The notes below the pieces were generated by a model. It made no database searches. It was not told where the DNA came from and was given only the letters and a program-made list of their open reading frames with translations. Of a stretch of DNA of 64,000 nucleotides, positions 8,757 through 16,464 are shown piece after piece; position 1 is the stretch's first letter, and each line of letters starts with the position of its first letter. Location of the stretch: the NCBI RefSeq assembly GCF_012927185.1, contig NZ_JABBGB010000002.1:1302001-1366000 (forward strand), written 5' to 3'. Both the position numbers and the translations under genes were made by a program. This DNA comes from Pseudoflavitalea sp. G-6-1-2 (GTDB taxonomy: Bacteria; Bacteroidota; Bacteroidia; Chitinophagales; Chitinophagaceae).

Positions 8757-10187
8757 CTAAACAGATTTAAACTTTCCGGAAAAAATCAATACCACCAAAG
8801 TCAATCCCAGCACCCAACCGAGTAGTGCAGAAACCGATATCCATTCCTGCCTTAAAACTTCACTGTGCGACAACGGCCTGAAATCCAGCGCAGGCAATGA
8901 TTTCCAGAACTCACGACTGATCTGCTGACTAGCCTTCTTATCGTTGCTGATGAGTTTTATCTGCAACTCATTCATGTGCTGTGCAAGCCTGTATCTGTAG
9001 TCTTCCGCCTGTTGCTGAAAATGCGTGTAACTGATGAAGTCTGTCCCACTCGATGCCATCGAAATATTGCGCAGTGCAATAAACGGATCGATGAAGGAGC
9101 TGATGGCAGATACCCTGTTTTGTTGCGAGTAGATCTGCATCAGGTTTTTCAGATGGCGATTGTAGATCTCAGCACTGATCCTTTCACCTTCTCTCATCTG
9201 AAATCCGCTGTAGTTGAAGCTCAGCTGCTGTACGGAATCGACCTGATTGGCGCGGAGCACAGAATCTTTCAGCGCTTTGTAGTATGGATCATCGGGATCG
9301 TGACTATCACCTTTTTTGATCAGTTCTTTTTCGATGCCCGATTCAAATGCAATGCGCGAGGGCGCAGGATGCAACCATCCTCCAATGGCCTGTGTTGTTC
9401 TGGGAGTGATGATGGTAAACAACAGCCAGATACCGATCAGTGAAACCAGCGACAGTTTTGCTGTTCGGCTGATACCAGAGATCAACACAGCAACCAAACT
9501 CACGATGGCGTAGTAGAGCAGAAAGAACAACATCAGCCAGCCGATTCTGCTCAGCACATCTGCCGATGCTTCACCAATTGCCATGCACACAACCAGCAGC
9601 AGCGCTATCACCGGCAAAAGAAATACCATAGCTACAGCAAGCAGCCCTATGGATTTCCCGAAGATGATCTCTTTCCACGAAGCGCCCTGGGACAGCAATA
9701 TTTTCAATGTGCCGTTTTCTCTGTCGCCCGCAATGGTGCTGAATCCTATGAAGAAGAGGACTAGCGGAAGAAGCACCTGCAAAATCATGGCAATGCTGAT
9801 CTCACCAAACCGGAGCAAACCTGTACTCATACCGGCTTCGGAAAAATTGGCGCTGTTCTGTTTATGCGCTTCCAGAAAAATAATATTACCGGTATAACTT
9901 TCCATCCCCAGATCAAAAAAGCTGAGCGGGTGTTTGGGTCTGATGGCGAGATAACCGTAATGAGCCATCCGGTGCGGATGTTTGTCGGGCATCTTCTCCC
10001 AGTTATGCCGAACCTCACGCTCGTAGGTTTTACGAATTGCTGTTTGCTGCGTGTAGGCTGATAATCCATTCCATGTTGCATACACAATAAGCATGCTTAG
10101 TACACACATCAATACTTTATTCGCCCTGCCTGCAAAGGCTTTTGAAAATCCCTGCCGGGCAAACAGGAACAATGTATTTTTTCGCAT
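8757..10187 (-). CDS. ABC-2 type transporter permease, DUF3526-like (first permease)
   Basis: This 476-residue integral membrane protein is homologous in layout to the next gene: an N-terminal helix (VLMCVLSMLIVYATW), a long extracytoplasmic domain and a membrane block. The membrane block includes ISIAMILQVLLPLVLFFIGF, LLAVAMVFLLPVIALLLVV and VSLVSLIGIWLLFTIITP. The ABC-2 signature TIAGDRENGTLKILLSQG is clear. It lies 11 nt downstream of the TonB receptor and 3 nt upstream of its partner. Permeases of this class pair with a single cytoplasmic ATPase, which the operon supplies. Direction and cargo are inferred only from the receptor in the same operon. Confidence 0.85.
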   Translation of the reverse strand: MRKNTLFLFARQGFSKAFAGRANKVLMCVLSMLIVYATWNGLSAYTQQTAIRKTYEREVRHNWEKMPDKHPHRMAHYGYLAIRPKHPLSFFDLGMESYTGNIIFLEAHKQNSANFSEAGMSTGLLRFGEISIAMILQVLLPLVLFFIGFSTIAGDRENGTLKILLSQGASWKEIIFGKSIGLLAVAMVFLLPVIALLLVVCMAIGEASADVLSRIGWLMLFFLLYYAIVSLVAVLISGISRTAKLSLVSLIGIWLLFTIITPRTTQAIGGWLHPAPSRIAFESGIEKELIKKGDSHDPDDPYYKALKDSVLRANQVDSVQQLSFNYSGFQMREGERISAEIYNRHLKNLMQIYSQQNRVSAISSFIDPFIALRNISMASSGTDFISYTHFQQQAEDYRYRLAQHMNELQIKLISNDKKASQQISREFWKSLPALDFRPLSHSEVLRQEWISVSALLGWVLGLTLVVLIFSGKFKSV

Positions 10188-10198
10188 ACAAATGTTTA

Positions 10199-12682
10199 TC
10201 AGAATTTATAAGTGGCCGTGAACATCAGGCTCCGCGGAGATCCGGGGAAAAGACGCAGATAACTTTGTGCGCCCAGCCACCAGGTTTCGTTGAGCAGATT
10301 ATTTACATTCAATGCCAGCTGGATATTGCTTTTCGCCGGCTGATAGTACAAAGCCATATCGAGCAATGTATACGCAGGCACAGTAAACGCGCGGGTAAAC
10401 CAGGGAACTTTATTGCCGCTGTATTGCAGTCCAAGCCCGATACCCAGGTCTTTGAACAAACTATTGCCGGAGAAATTATAGCGCGTCCAGAGATTGCCGC
10501 TATGGAATGGTGTGTTCTGTTTGCGTGCACCTTCGAGCGCAGCATCTTTTTCTTTGATGATCCGTGCATCGATATAGCTGTAGCTCGCGTTCACCTGCCA
10601 TCCGGGTAAAACAAATCCAGCAACTTCAATTTCGAATCCACGACTTCTCTCCTCCCCCCGCGTTATGAGAGAATCAGGATATGCAGGTATGTTCGCATTG
10701 ATGAGAATATTCTGCTGCCCGATCTCATACACAGCCGCACTTACACTGATGGTATTATCGAAGAGTTGTGCTTTTGTTCCGAACTCTTTCAGTTCGCTGA
10801 GTAATGGCTCAAAACGTGCACCAGGCTTGAGACTCCCGGTGTTTGGCATCAGCGTAACCGTGTTGGATTGTGGTTGAAACCCTTTCATAAAACTGGCATA
10901 GAAGTTCAAGTCTCTGGTGGCTGACCATGTGAGCCCCACTCTCGGCAGCAACGCAGTGTTGCTGGCTTTGATGGTATTGGGAGATTTGTAATTGGTGATA
11001 TCTTCAAACCATTCTTTACGCAGGCTCAGCAATAAGGTAAAAGGTTTCCATTGCAACATCTCCTGCACATATACAGCCTGTGTAGTTGTCAGCGCAGCCG
11101 GCAATGCTGTTCTGTTATTGAATACATAATCGCTGCTATTGCGAATGAAATAATCGGACCTGTTCAGATCGAAATGTGGTACGTTCGGTTTGGGCAATGT
11201 AAGATTTCCGTATGCGACAGTTTGATACTCTGAAGCACGTACGGGGTCGAATGCTGCGGCCACCTGCCCGTTCTTTAGCATAAATCCTCGTGCTGCGTTT
11301 TGTCCTCCGCCTTTTAGCTTTTGCCATCGATGCAGATCGTAGCCAAACAGCAATGTATGTGTGATGGGACCGGTAGAGAAACGAAAACTGATATAACTGT
11401 TAAGATTATCCGTATTCCATGTTTGCCGTCTTTGAACGAATTGCATTGCAGCCAAAGAAGACACCGGGTTATTGTTGATATCGGGACCAAATGCATTGGT
11501 GGTGCGGTGTTCCTGCAAATCCTCTTTCCATGTTTGTTTCATGTACGAGAGGTTCAGTGCGATGCGATCGCTGAATTTATGCGAGAAGTTCCCCATCAGT
11601 ATCAATTCTTTTGAAATGAAATGATCATCCGCACCTGCGAGGTTGAGGCTGATGGGCGTACTTTTCAGATCTGTTGCGCCTGCTACTGCTCCGAAGATGG
11701 GTTGACCTCTGTCCAGATTTCCATTCATGCTGCTGATGATCAGCTCGGTGTTCAGCGAGGTTCGCGCATCGGGCACCCACGAAAAAGAAGGAGAAAGCAG
11801 GAACGATTTATTGCCCACCAGATCGCGGTAACTTTTTGCTTCCTGATAAGCGCCGTTCAATCTGTAGAGTAATTTCCTGTCTTTGCTCAGCGGTCCTGTA
11901 AAGTCAAGCGCACCGCGAATAGTGCTGAAACTTCCGGCCGATAAACTGATCTCTCTTCGTGCAACCGGTAATGGTTTCTTTGTAACGATATTGATGCTGC
12001 CTCCGGGATCAACACTGGAGAATGTGGCGCTGGCCGGACCTTTCACCACTTCCACCCTGTCGATATTTGCAGTGAGTGGTTGCAGAAAATAATACTGGCG
12101 CGTACGCATGCCATTCACAATTTGTCCTTCCTCATTCTGACTGATGCCTCTTATCGAAAACTGATTGTAGTAACTCGATGGGATCACTCCACTCGCCATC
12201 TTCGCTGCATCGGACAATTGAAATGCATTGCGATCGGCAATCAGTTCTTTGGTGATCGACGATACTGCCTGCGGTATCTCTCTGTTCGGAACCGCGAATT
12301 TTGTAGCGCTGAAAGAATAGTCACTGCTGTATTTGCGGGATGTTCTGCCCACCACTTCGATGGCCTGCAGTTCTTTGGGAATCGACGTAAGCCTTATCAG
12401 CATTGAATCCTGTTCAGTCGAAGCAACAACAATTCCACTCCATGTTTCAAATCCCATGGCAGATACCTGCAACCTGCAGTTCGATCTGGCGGATATTGTC
12501 AGTTGAAAATACCCTTGTTCATCGCTCACAGTTTTAAGTTCTTGCTTCTTTTGCAGCATTAAGATGATGGCTCCGGGAACCGGTTCGCCGCTTTCTGCAA
12601 CCACACGTCCTGCAAGCGGAGTTTGTGCCCTTGATGCAAAACTGATCAGCCAGCAACTGATAACGCAGAAAAAATATTTCAT
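10199..12682 (-). CDS. TonB-dependent siderophore-type receptor
   Basis: This 827-residue outer-membrane receptor probably imports a metal chelate. After a signal peptide (MKYFFCVISCWLISFASRAQ) comes a carboxypeptidase-like domain at about 22-110 (GRVVAESGEPVPGAIILML). The plug domain follows at about 130-240 (AVSSITKELIADRNAFQLSD, FSIRGIS, VEVVKGPASATFSSVDPGG, INIVTKK). The 22-strand-type barrel ends in the aromatic-terminated ...FTATYKF. The plug resembles ferri-siderophore receptors rather than SusC: it is shorter and has no SusD partner. It sits 15 nt downstream of the ABC ATPase and 11 nt upstream of the first permease. Placing an outer-membrane importer between an ATPase and ABC-2 permeases suggests one system for a metal or metallophore. 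Iron or copper are the obvious candidates. Confidence 0.92.
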   Translation of the reverse strand: MKYFFCVISCWLISFASRAQTPLAGRVVAESGEPVPGAIILMLQKKQELKTVSDEQGYFQLTISARSNCRLQVSAMGFETWSGIVVASTEQDSMLIRLTSIPKELQAIEVVGRTSRKYSSDYSFSATKFAVPNREIPQAVSSITKELIADRNAFQLSDAAKMASGVIPSSYYNQFSIRGISQNEEGQIVNGMRTRQYYFLQPLTANIDRVEVVKGPASATFSSVDPGGSINIVTKKPLPVARREISLSAGSFSTIRGALDFTGPLSKDRKLLYRLNGAYQEAKSYRDLVGNKSFLLSPSFSWVPDARTSLNTELIISSMNGNLDRGQPIFGAVAGATDLKSTPISLNLAGADDHFISKELILMGNFSHKFSDRIALNLSYMKQTWKEDLQEHRTTNAFGPDINNNPVSSLAAMQFVQRRQTWNTDNLNSYISFRFSTGPITHTLLFGYDLHRWQKLKGGGQNAARGFMLKNGQVAAAFDPVRASEYQTVAYGNLTLPKPNVPHFDLNRSDYFIRNSSDYVFNNRTALPAALTTTQAVYVQEMLQWKPFTLLLSLRKEWFEDITNYKSPNTIKASNTALLPRVGLTWSATRDLNFYASFMKGFQPQSNTVTLMPNTGSLKPGARFEPLLSELKEFGTKAQLFDNTISVSAAVYEIGQQNILINANIPAYPDSLITRGEERSRGFEIEVAGFVLPGWQVNASYSYIDARIIKEKDAALEGARKQNTPFHSGNLWTRYNFSGNSLFKDLGIGLGLQYSGNKVPWFTRAFTVPAYTLLDMALYYQPAKSNIQLALNVNNLLNETWWLGAQSYLRLFPGSPRSLMFTATYKF

Positions 12683-12697
12683 GTTGATGAATCGGTT

Positions 12698-13399
12698 TTA
12701 GATGGTGCGGAGATAGAGTTGCTGCAATTCGCTGGCGGAAATATCGTGTGTAGCCACAGTGTGCACAAGCGTTCCCTGACGCATGATGCCGATTCTCGCA
12801 CCCACATTCACCGCATTGAAAATATCGTGTGTTGCCATGAAGATGGTTTTACCATCGGCTGCCAGTTCTTTGCAGATCTGCGTAAAACCATCAGTAGCCT
12901 GCGGATCGAGACCGGATGTAGGTTCGTCCATCAGAATGGCATCTGCATTCTTTGCCAAAGCAATGGCGATGCCTACTTTCTGCCGCATGCCTTTGGAGTA
13001 GGCTCCAAGTTTTTTCGCCTGCGCATCCTGCTGTAATCCGGCTTTCAGCAGAAAGGCGCGCAGCTCATCTTCCGTATACCTGAATCCTGCAATGCGGCTG
13101 AAGAAATCGAGGTTTTCGATACCTGAAAGATTTCCATACAACTGTACTACTTCGGGTATGTAGGCCAGTGCCCGCCTCACCTCCGCATCACTGCGGGAGA
13201 TCTCTCTTCCATTGATCAATGCCGATCCTGAACTTGGTTCAATGAAACCCAGAAACAAATTGATGGTGGTGGATTTTCCTGCGCCATTCTGGCCAAGCAG
13301 ACAAAATACTTCCCCCTTCTCAACCGATAAGTTGAGATTGCTCAGCGCAGCAATACCATTGTACTGCCTGCCAAGCGAGATCGCTTGCAATACTGCCAT
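12698..13399 (-). CDS. ABC transporter ATP-binding protein
   Basis: This 233-residue cytoplasmic ATPase energises the two ABC-2 permeases of the operon. Walker A is GQNGAGKST, the signature is YSKGMRQKVGIA, Walker B is ADAILMDEPTSGLD and the H-loop is FMATHD. The family resembles NosF, CcmA and other ABC-2 ATPases. The gene lies between the small Cys/His protein upstream (gap 86 nt) and the TonB receptor downstream (gap 15 nt). The substrate cannot be read from the ATPase itself. Confidence 0.94.
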   Translation of the reverse strand: MAVLQAISLGRQYNGIAALSNLNLSVEKGEVFCLLGQNGAGKSTTINLFLGFIEPSSGSALINGREISRSDAEVRRALAYIPEVVQLYGNLSGIENLDFFSRIAGFRYTEDELRAFLLKAGLQQDAQAKKLGAYSKGMRQKVGIAIALAKNADAILMDEPTSGLDPQATDGFTQICKELAADGKTIFMATHDIFNAVNVGARIGIMRQGTLVHTVATHDISASELQQLYLRTI

Positions 13400-13485
13400 G
13401 ATGTTTTGATTTTGAAATGTATCAGGTAGAAAGCAATACAGGCAGACGGATCGCCTGCTGCATGTTGCTCAGAAAAGAAAATGCA

Positions 13486-13830
13486 TTATGCCACCGAAGG
13501 AGGCCCTTTGTTGGAAAGCCAGTACCAGAGCGGATCAGCAACCGTGAGCTGATCAAATGCTTTCAGTACCGCATATTGTTGTGGAAAGAAAACAACGGAG
13601 AAAGATGCATCATCTGCGTACACAGAATAATGATGCGAACAAACAGAACAATCACCTCCTTCAGCATCCACCACTGTTTTCGAAATTGCAGCAAATGGTG
13701 AAGTAAGTTTTTCGGTACGCAACTGCCTGTCTGCATGATGATGCCATAACTGTACCGGCGTTGCAATGAACGCATACAACGCAGTGAGAAAAACTGCAAG
13801 AAGGAACCGGTATCGTTTGCGGATGTTCAA
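13486..13830 (-). CDS. Small membrane-anchored Cys/His protein, DUF2946-like, first gene of the metal-transport operon
   Basis: This 114-residue protein has a hydrophobic N-terminal signal or anchor (about residues 8-27) followed by LWHHHADR (His30-32). A CSVCSHHY motif follows (Cys61, Cys64, His66, His67) and the C-terminus ends NKGPPSVA. The layout resembles the small DUF2946-type proteins often found with copper or other metal genes; that assignment is by recollection of the pattern and is not certain. The only plausible start is TTG 13830: an in-frame TAA lies 6 nt upstream and no Met is available nearby. A strong promoter ends about 17-20 nt upstream of this TTG. It heads the ABC/TonB operon, so a metal-binding or metal-sensing role is inferred. 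Confidence 0.7.
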   Translation of the reverse strand: MNIRKRYRFLLAVFLTALYAFIATPVQLWHHHADRQLRTEKLTSPFAAISKTVVDAEGGDCSVCSHHYSVYADDASFSVVFFPQQYAVLKAFDQLTVADPLWYWLSNKGPPSVA

Positions 13831-13837
13831 ATTTTAT

Positions 13838-13856
13838 TTTGCATCAATGTTGCAAA
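13838..13856. promoter_or_regulatory. Candidate operator overlapping the start of the metal-transport operon
   Basis: TTTGCA-N7-TGCAAA is a perfect 6-bp inverted repeat. It covers the end of the -7 box and the predicted transcription start of the small Cys/His protein operon, where a repressor would block polymerase. No regulator gene is adjacent, so the binding protein is unknown. Confidence 0.4.
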
Positions 13857-13882
13857 TATAGAGGTAATCAGTATTCCTCCAA
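13853..13882 (-). promoter_or_regulatory. Promoter of the ABC/TonB metal-transport operon
   Basis: On the minus strand, TTG (13882-13880) is followed by exactly 19 bases and then TATATTTG (13860-13853). This matches the Bacteroidota housekeeping promoter TTTG-N19-TAnnTTTG at the -7 box and spacing. It supports the TTG start of the small protein, leaving a leader of about 17 nt. Confidence 0.72.
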
Positions 13883-13920
13883 CACCCGTTCAGATATTTT
13901 TTAGAATTGCATACATCATC

Positions 13921-13958
13921 AAAAAAAAACAGGACTGCCTCTTCCGAAACAGTCCTGT
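13921..13958 (-). terminator. Intrinsic terminator of the SDR gene
   Basis: A 9-bp perfect stem, ACAGGACTG (13929-13937) and CAGTCCTGT (13950-13958), has a 12-nt loop. The run of A at 13921-13929 gives a T-tract on the minus strand. It lies about 20 nt after the SDR stop. Confidence 0.9.
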
Positions 13959-13978
13959 GCTTTTCATGACTATTATTC

Positions 13979-14719
13979 TTATACATTGTTGCCGCTATCC
14001 ACCAGCATGCCGGCTCCAGTGATATTGCCGCTTTCAGGTCCGGCGAGGAATGCAACCATTGCTGCAACATCTTCTACAGAACCAAAACTTCCGAGTGCAT
14101 TCATGGATCGCTGCCAGTCAGCACCTACACCGTCCGCAGGATTCATGTCGGTATCTGTTGGTCCGGGATGAACCAGGTTCACGGTGATTCCTTTGGGGCC
14201 GAGATCGCGCGCCATTCCTTTGGTGAGACCGATCAATGCACTTTTGCTCATGGCATACACAGAACCACCGGGACCAGCAACACGTTCTGCCATACAACTG
14301 CCGATAGTGATGATGCGTCCGCCACGGGGCAGATGTTTGATCGCCGCCTGTGAACCCGCAAACACTGCACGGATATTTACTGAAGTGTGCAGATCGAAAT
14401 CTTCCAGAGTAAAATCCTCCACCGATTTCAGCATGGCGATGCCTGCGTTGTTCACCAGCACATGCAATCCTCCGAATGTTTCAGCTGTTTTGTCAACCGC
14501 TGCCTTCACTGCATTGGGATCGGAACTGTCTGCCTTGATGGCAATGGCTTTACCGCCTGCTGCTTCGATCTCTTTTACTACTGCTTCGGCGCGATCCGGT
14601 GAGGAATTATATGTGATGGCAACGTTCGCACCTTCTCTTGCCAGTCTTTTTGCAATGGCCGCTCCTATTCCGCGGCTTGCTCCTGTTACCAGGGCTGTTT
14701 TGTTTGATAAATTTTTCAT
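13979..14719 (-). CDS. SDR-family oxidoreductase (3-oxoacyl-ACP reductase-like)
   Basis: This 246-residue classical short-chain dehydrogenase has the NAD(P)-binding motif TGASRGIGAAIA, the structural motif NNAG, a catalytic Ser in IGSC and the Tyr/Lys pair YAMSK. It also ends in the usual loop LVDSGNN. The Arg after the glycine motif (SRG) and the NSS segment favour NADPH. The substrate is unknown. It is divergent from an HxlR-family regulator 74 bp away, an arrangement common for quinone or aldehyde stress reductases under HxlR control. A perfect -7 box ends only 4 nt before its ATG, so the message may be leaderless. Confidence 0.9.
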   Translation of the reverse strand: MKNLSNKTALVTGASRGIGAAIAKRLAREGANVAITYNSSPDRAEAVVKEIEAAGGKAIAIKADSSDPNAVKAAVDKTAETFGGLHVLVNNAGIAMLKSVEDFTLEDFDLHTSVNIRAVFAGSQAAIKHLPRGGRIITIGSCMAERVAGPGGSVYAMSKSALIGLTKGMARDLGPKGITVNLVHPGPTDTDMNPADGVGADWQRSMNALGSFGSVEDVAAMVAFLAGPESGNITGAGMLVDSGNNV

Positions 14720-14723
14720 ACCG

Positions 14724-14731
14724 CAAATCTA
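14724..14731 (-). promoter_or_regulatory. Candidate -7 box of the SDR gene
   Basis: TAGATTTG on the minus strand matches TAnnTTTG exactly and ends 4 nt before the ATG at 14719. No clear -33 TTG is visible 19-20 bases upstream. Confidence 0.42.
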
Positions 14732-14743
14732 AAATGCTGTTGG

Positions 14744-14751
14744 TATATTTG
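14744..14751 (+). promoter_or_regulatory. Candidate -7 box of the HxlR gene
   Basis: TATATTTG on the plus strand matches TAnnTTTG exactly, about 42 nt before ATG 14794. The -33 region is weak, as expected for a regulated promoter. Confidence 0.48.
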
Positions 14752-14768
14752 CAGGTACAGCTAAAATT

Positions 14769-14781
14769 GTTAAGTACTAAC
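14769..14781. promoter_or_regulatory. Candidate HxlR operator
   Basis: GTTA-N5-TAAC forms an inverted repeat between the predicted hxlR transcription start and its ATG. A nearby AGTAAGTA repeat (14788-14795) could be a second half site. Location and symmetry are suggestive of autoregulation, but the match is not to a known box I can quote. Confidence 0.3.
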
Positions 14782-14793
14782 AAAAAAGTAAGT

Positions 14794-15228
14794 ATGCGTA
14801 AGAAAAACTCCACCAATTCCATCAACGAAGAAGCCCTGAAACACGGATGTGGCATGAGTTACACGCTTTCCGTGCTTGGTGGAAGATGGAAACCAGCTAT
14901 CCTTTTTACCCTGCTGAAAGGAAAAATGCGGTATAGCGAACTGAGGAAAAACATTGCCGGAGTATCAGAAAGGATGCTTGTAGCGCAGCTTCGCGAACTG
15001 GAAGACGATGGAATGGTAAAACGCATCATTTATCCTGAAGTACCACCCCGAGTGGAATATGAACTTACTACCATGGGCATGGAAACTGCACCGATGCTCC
15101 GTCATATGAGCGCATGGGGTAACAAGCACCGCCAGATAATACAATCAGACGATTCGGAATCGGTACACAATCTGCCTGCTGTTGGTGTAAAAAAAACAAC
15201 AGCCTCCAAAAAGGAAGCTGTCGCCTAA
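14794..15228 (+). CDS. HxlR-family winged-helix transcriptional regulator
   Basis: This 144-residue MarR/HxlR-type regulator has the classic N-terminal segment with a single Cys (CGMSYTLSVLGGRWKPAIL). The winged helix follows (MRYSELRKNIAGVSERMLVA, ELTTMGMETAPML). HxlR proteins commonly sense electrophiles through that N-terminal Cys. ATG 14794 was chosen because the longer frame upstream runs through the divergent promoter and reads as non-protein. The C-terminal tail (VKKTTASKKEAVA) is low in complexity; its codons contain a transcription terminator for the convergent uxuA gene. The divergent SDR is the likely target. Confidence 0.9.
   Translation: MRKKNSTNSINEEALKHGCGMSYTLSVLGGRWKPAILFTLLKGKMRYSELRKNIAGVSERMLVAQLRELEDDGMVKRIIYPEVPPRVEYELTTMGMETAPMLRHMSAWGNKHRQIIQSDDSESVHNLPAVGVKKTTASKKEAVA
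15189..15221 (-). terminator. Intrinsic terminator of uxaA-uxuA, inside the 3' end of the hxlR coding sequence
   Basis: On the minus strand, ACAGCTTCC-TTTTT-GGAGGCTGT forms a 9-bp stem (one G-U pair). It is followed by TGT and eight T residues (15196-15189). It lies 30 nt after the uxuA stop, entirely inside the last codons of the convergent hxlR gene. Confidence 0.85.
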
Positions 15229-15250
15229 TCAATGCTTGATGTCAGAGAAA

Positions 15251-16423
15251 CTATTGTAGTCCGCGGGCAATGCCGAGTTCGAGACCTCTCAGTTCGGCTA
15301 ACCCTCTCAGCCTTCCGATGGCCGAGTAACCCGGATTTGTTTTCTTTTTCAGATCGTCCAGCATCTGATGTCCATGATCCGGACGCATAGGAATTGACGC
15401 CTTACGACTGCGCATCACTGTTATGATATTCTTTACCACACTGTACATATCTACATCTCCTTCGAGGTGATTGGCTTCGTAGAAATTGCCGGCTTCATCA
15501 CGCTGCGTACTGCGCAGGTGAATGAAGTGTATGCGGCTGCCCAGTCGCGCTACCATGCCCGCCAGATCATTATCGGCACGTACGCCGAAAGATCCCGTAC
15601 AGAAGCACAATCCGTTTGCCTTTGATGGCACGGCTTCGAACAAAGCATTCACATCGGCTTCGGTACTCACTACGCGTGGCAATCCGAAGATGGGATACGG
15701 AGGATCATCCGGATGGATAGCCAGCTGTACGCCCGCTTCTTCCGCAGCAGGTGCGATCTGCTGCAAAAAGAAGATCAGATTGGAACGAAGTTTTGCCGCA
15801 TCAATTCCCTCGTACTGATCCAGCGCGCTTTGAAACTGTTGCAGCGTAAAGCTTTCCTCAGATCCGGGAAGTCCGGCAATGATGTTGCGTTGCAGCAACT
15901 GTTTTTCTTCGGAACTCATACTGTCCATACGCGCTGCAGCAGCAGCCAGTTCAGCGGCTGAATATTCGTCTTTGCTTCCTTTACGTTGCAGCATCAGTGT
16001 ATCGAACGCAACATAGGCGGCGCGTTCAAAGCGGAGTGCCTTTGATCCGTCCTCCACTTCATATGCCAGATCGGTGCGCGTCCAATCGAGCACAGGCATG
16101 AAGTTATATGTAACGATATGTATGCCGCATTCCGCCAGATTGCGGATGCTCTGCTGATAGTTCTGAATATATTGCAGGTACTCTCCCTGCTGTGTTTTGA
16201 TATGTTCGTGTACAGGAATGCTTTCCACTACATTCCAGATGAGGCCTGCCTCCTCGATCACTTTCTTACGCGCGAGTATTTCCTCTTTCGTCCATACCAC
16301 TCCGTTAGGGATATGATGCAGCGCCGTAACGATCCCTGTAGCTCCTGCCTGTCTGATATCCGCGAGGCTTACCGGGTCTGAAGGACCGAACCAGCGGAAT
16401 GATTGCTCCATTGCAACGTTCAT
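15251..16423 (-). CDS. uxuA: Mannonate dehydratase
   Basis: This 390-residue enzyme dehydrates D-mannonate to 2-keto-3-deoxy-D-gluconate in D-glucuronate catabolism. The sequence follows UxuA throughout: [34 protein letters not shown], metal-site segments [16 protein letters not shown] and [16 protein letters not shown], and the C-terminal MRPDHGHQM. It lies 41 nt downstream of altronate dehydratase in the same operon, so the pair covers both arms of hexuronate breakdown. Isomerase and reductase genes are not in the window. The start could also be the Met at residue 5. Confidence 0.95.
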   Translation of the reverse strand: MNVAMEQSFRWFGPSDPVSLADIRQAGATGIVTALHHIPNGVVWTKEEILARKKVIEEAGLIWNVVESIPVHEHIKTQQGEYLQYIQNYQQSIRNLAECGIHIVTYNFMPVLDWTRTDLAYEVEDGSKALRFERAAYVAFDTLMLQRKGSKDEYSAAELAAAAARMDSMSSEEKQLLQRNIIAGLPGSEESFTLQQFQSALDQYEGIDAAKLRSNLIFFLQQIAPAAEEAGVQLAIHPDDPPYPIFGLPRVVSTEADVNALFEAVPSKANGLCFCTGSFGVRADNDLAGMVARLGSRIHFIHLRSTQRDEAGNFYEANHLEGDVDMYSVVKNIITVMRSRKASIPMRPDHGHQMLDDLKKKTNPGYSAIGRLRGLAELRGLELGIARGLQ

Positions 16424-16464
16424 AGAAGAATGTTGATTGAATTATTTAGAAGTTCTGATGAAAA

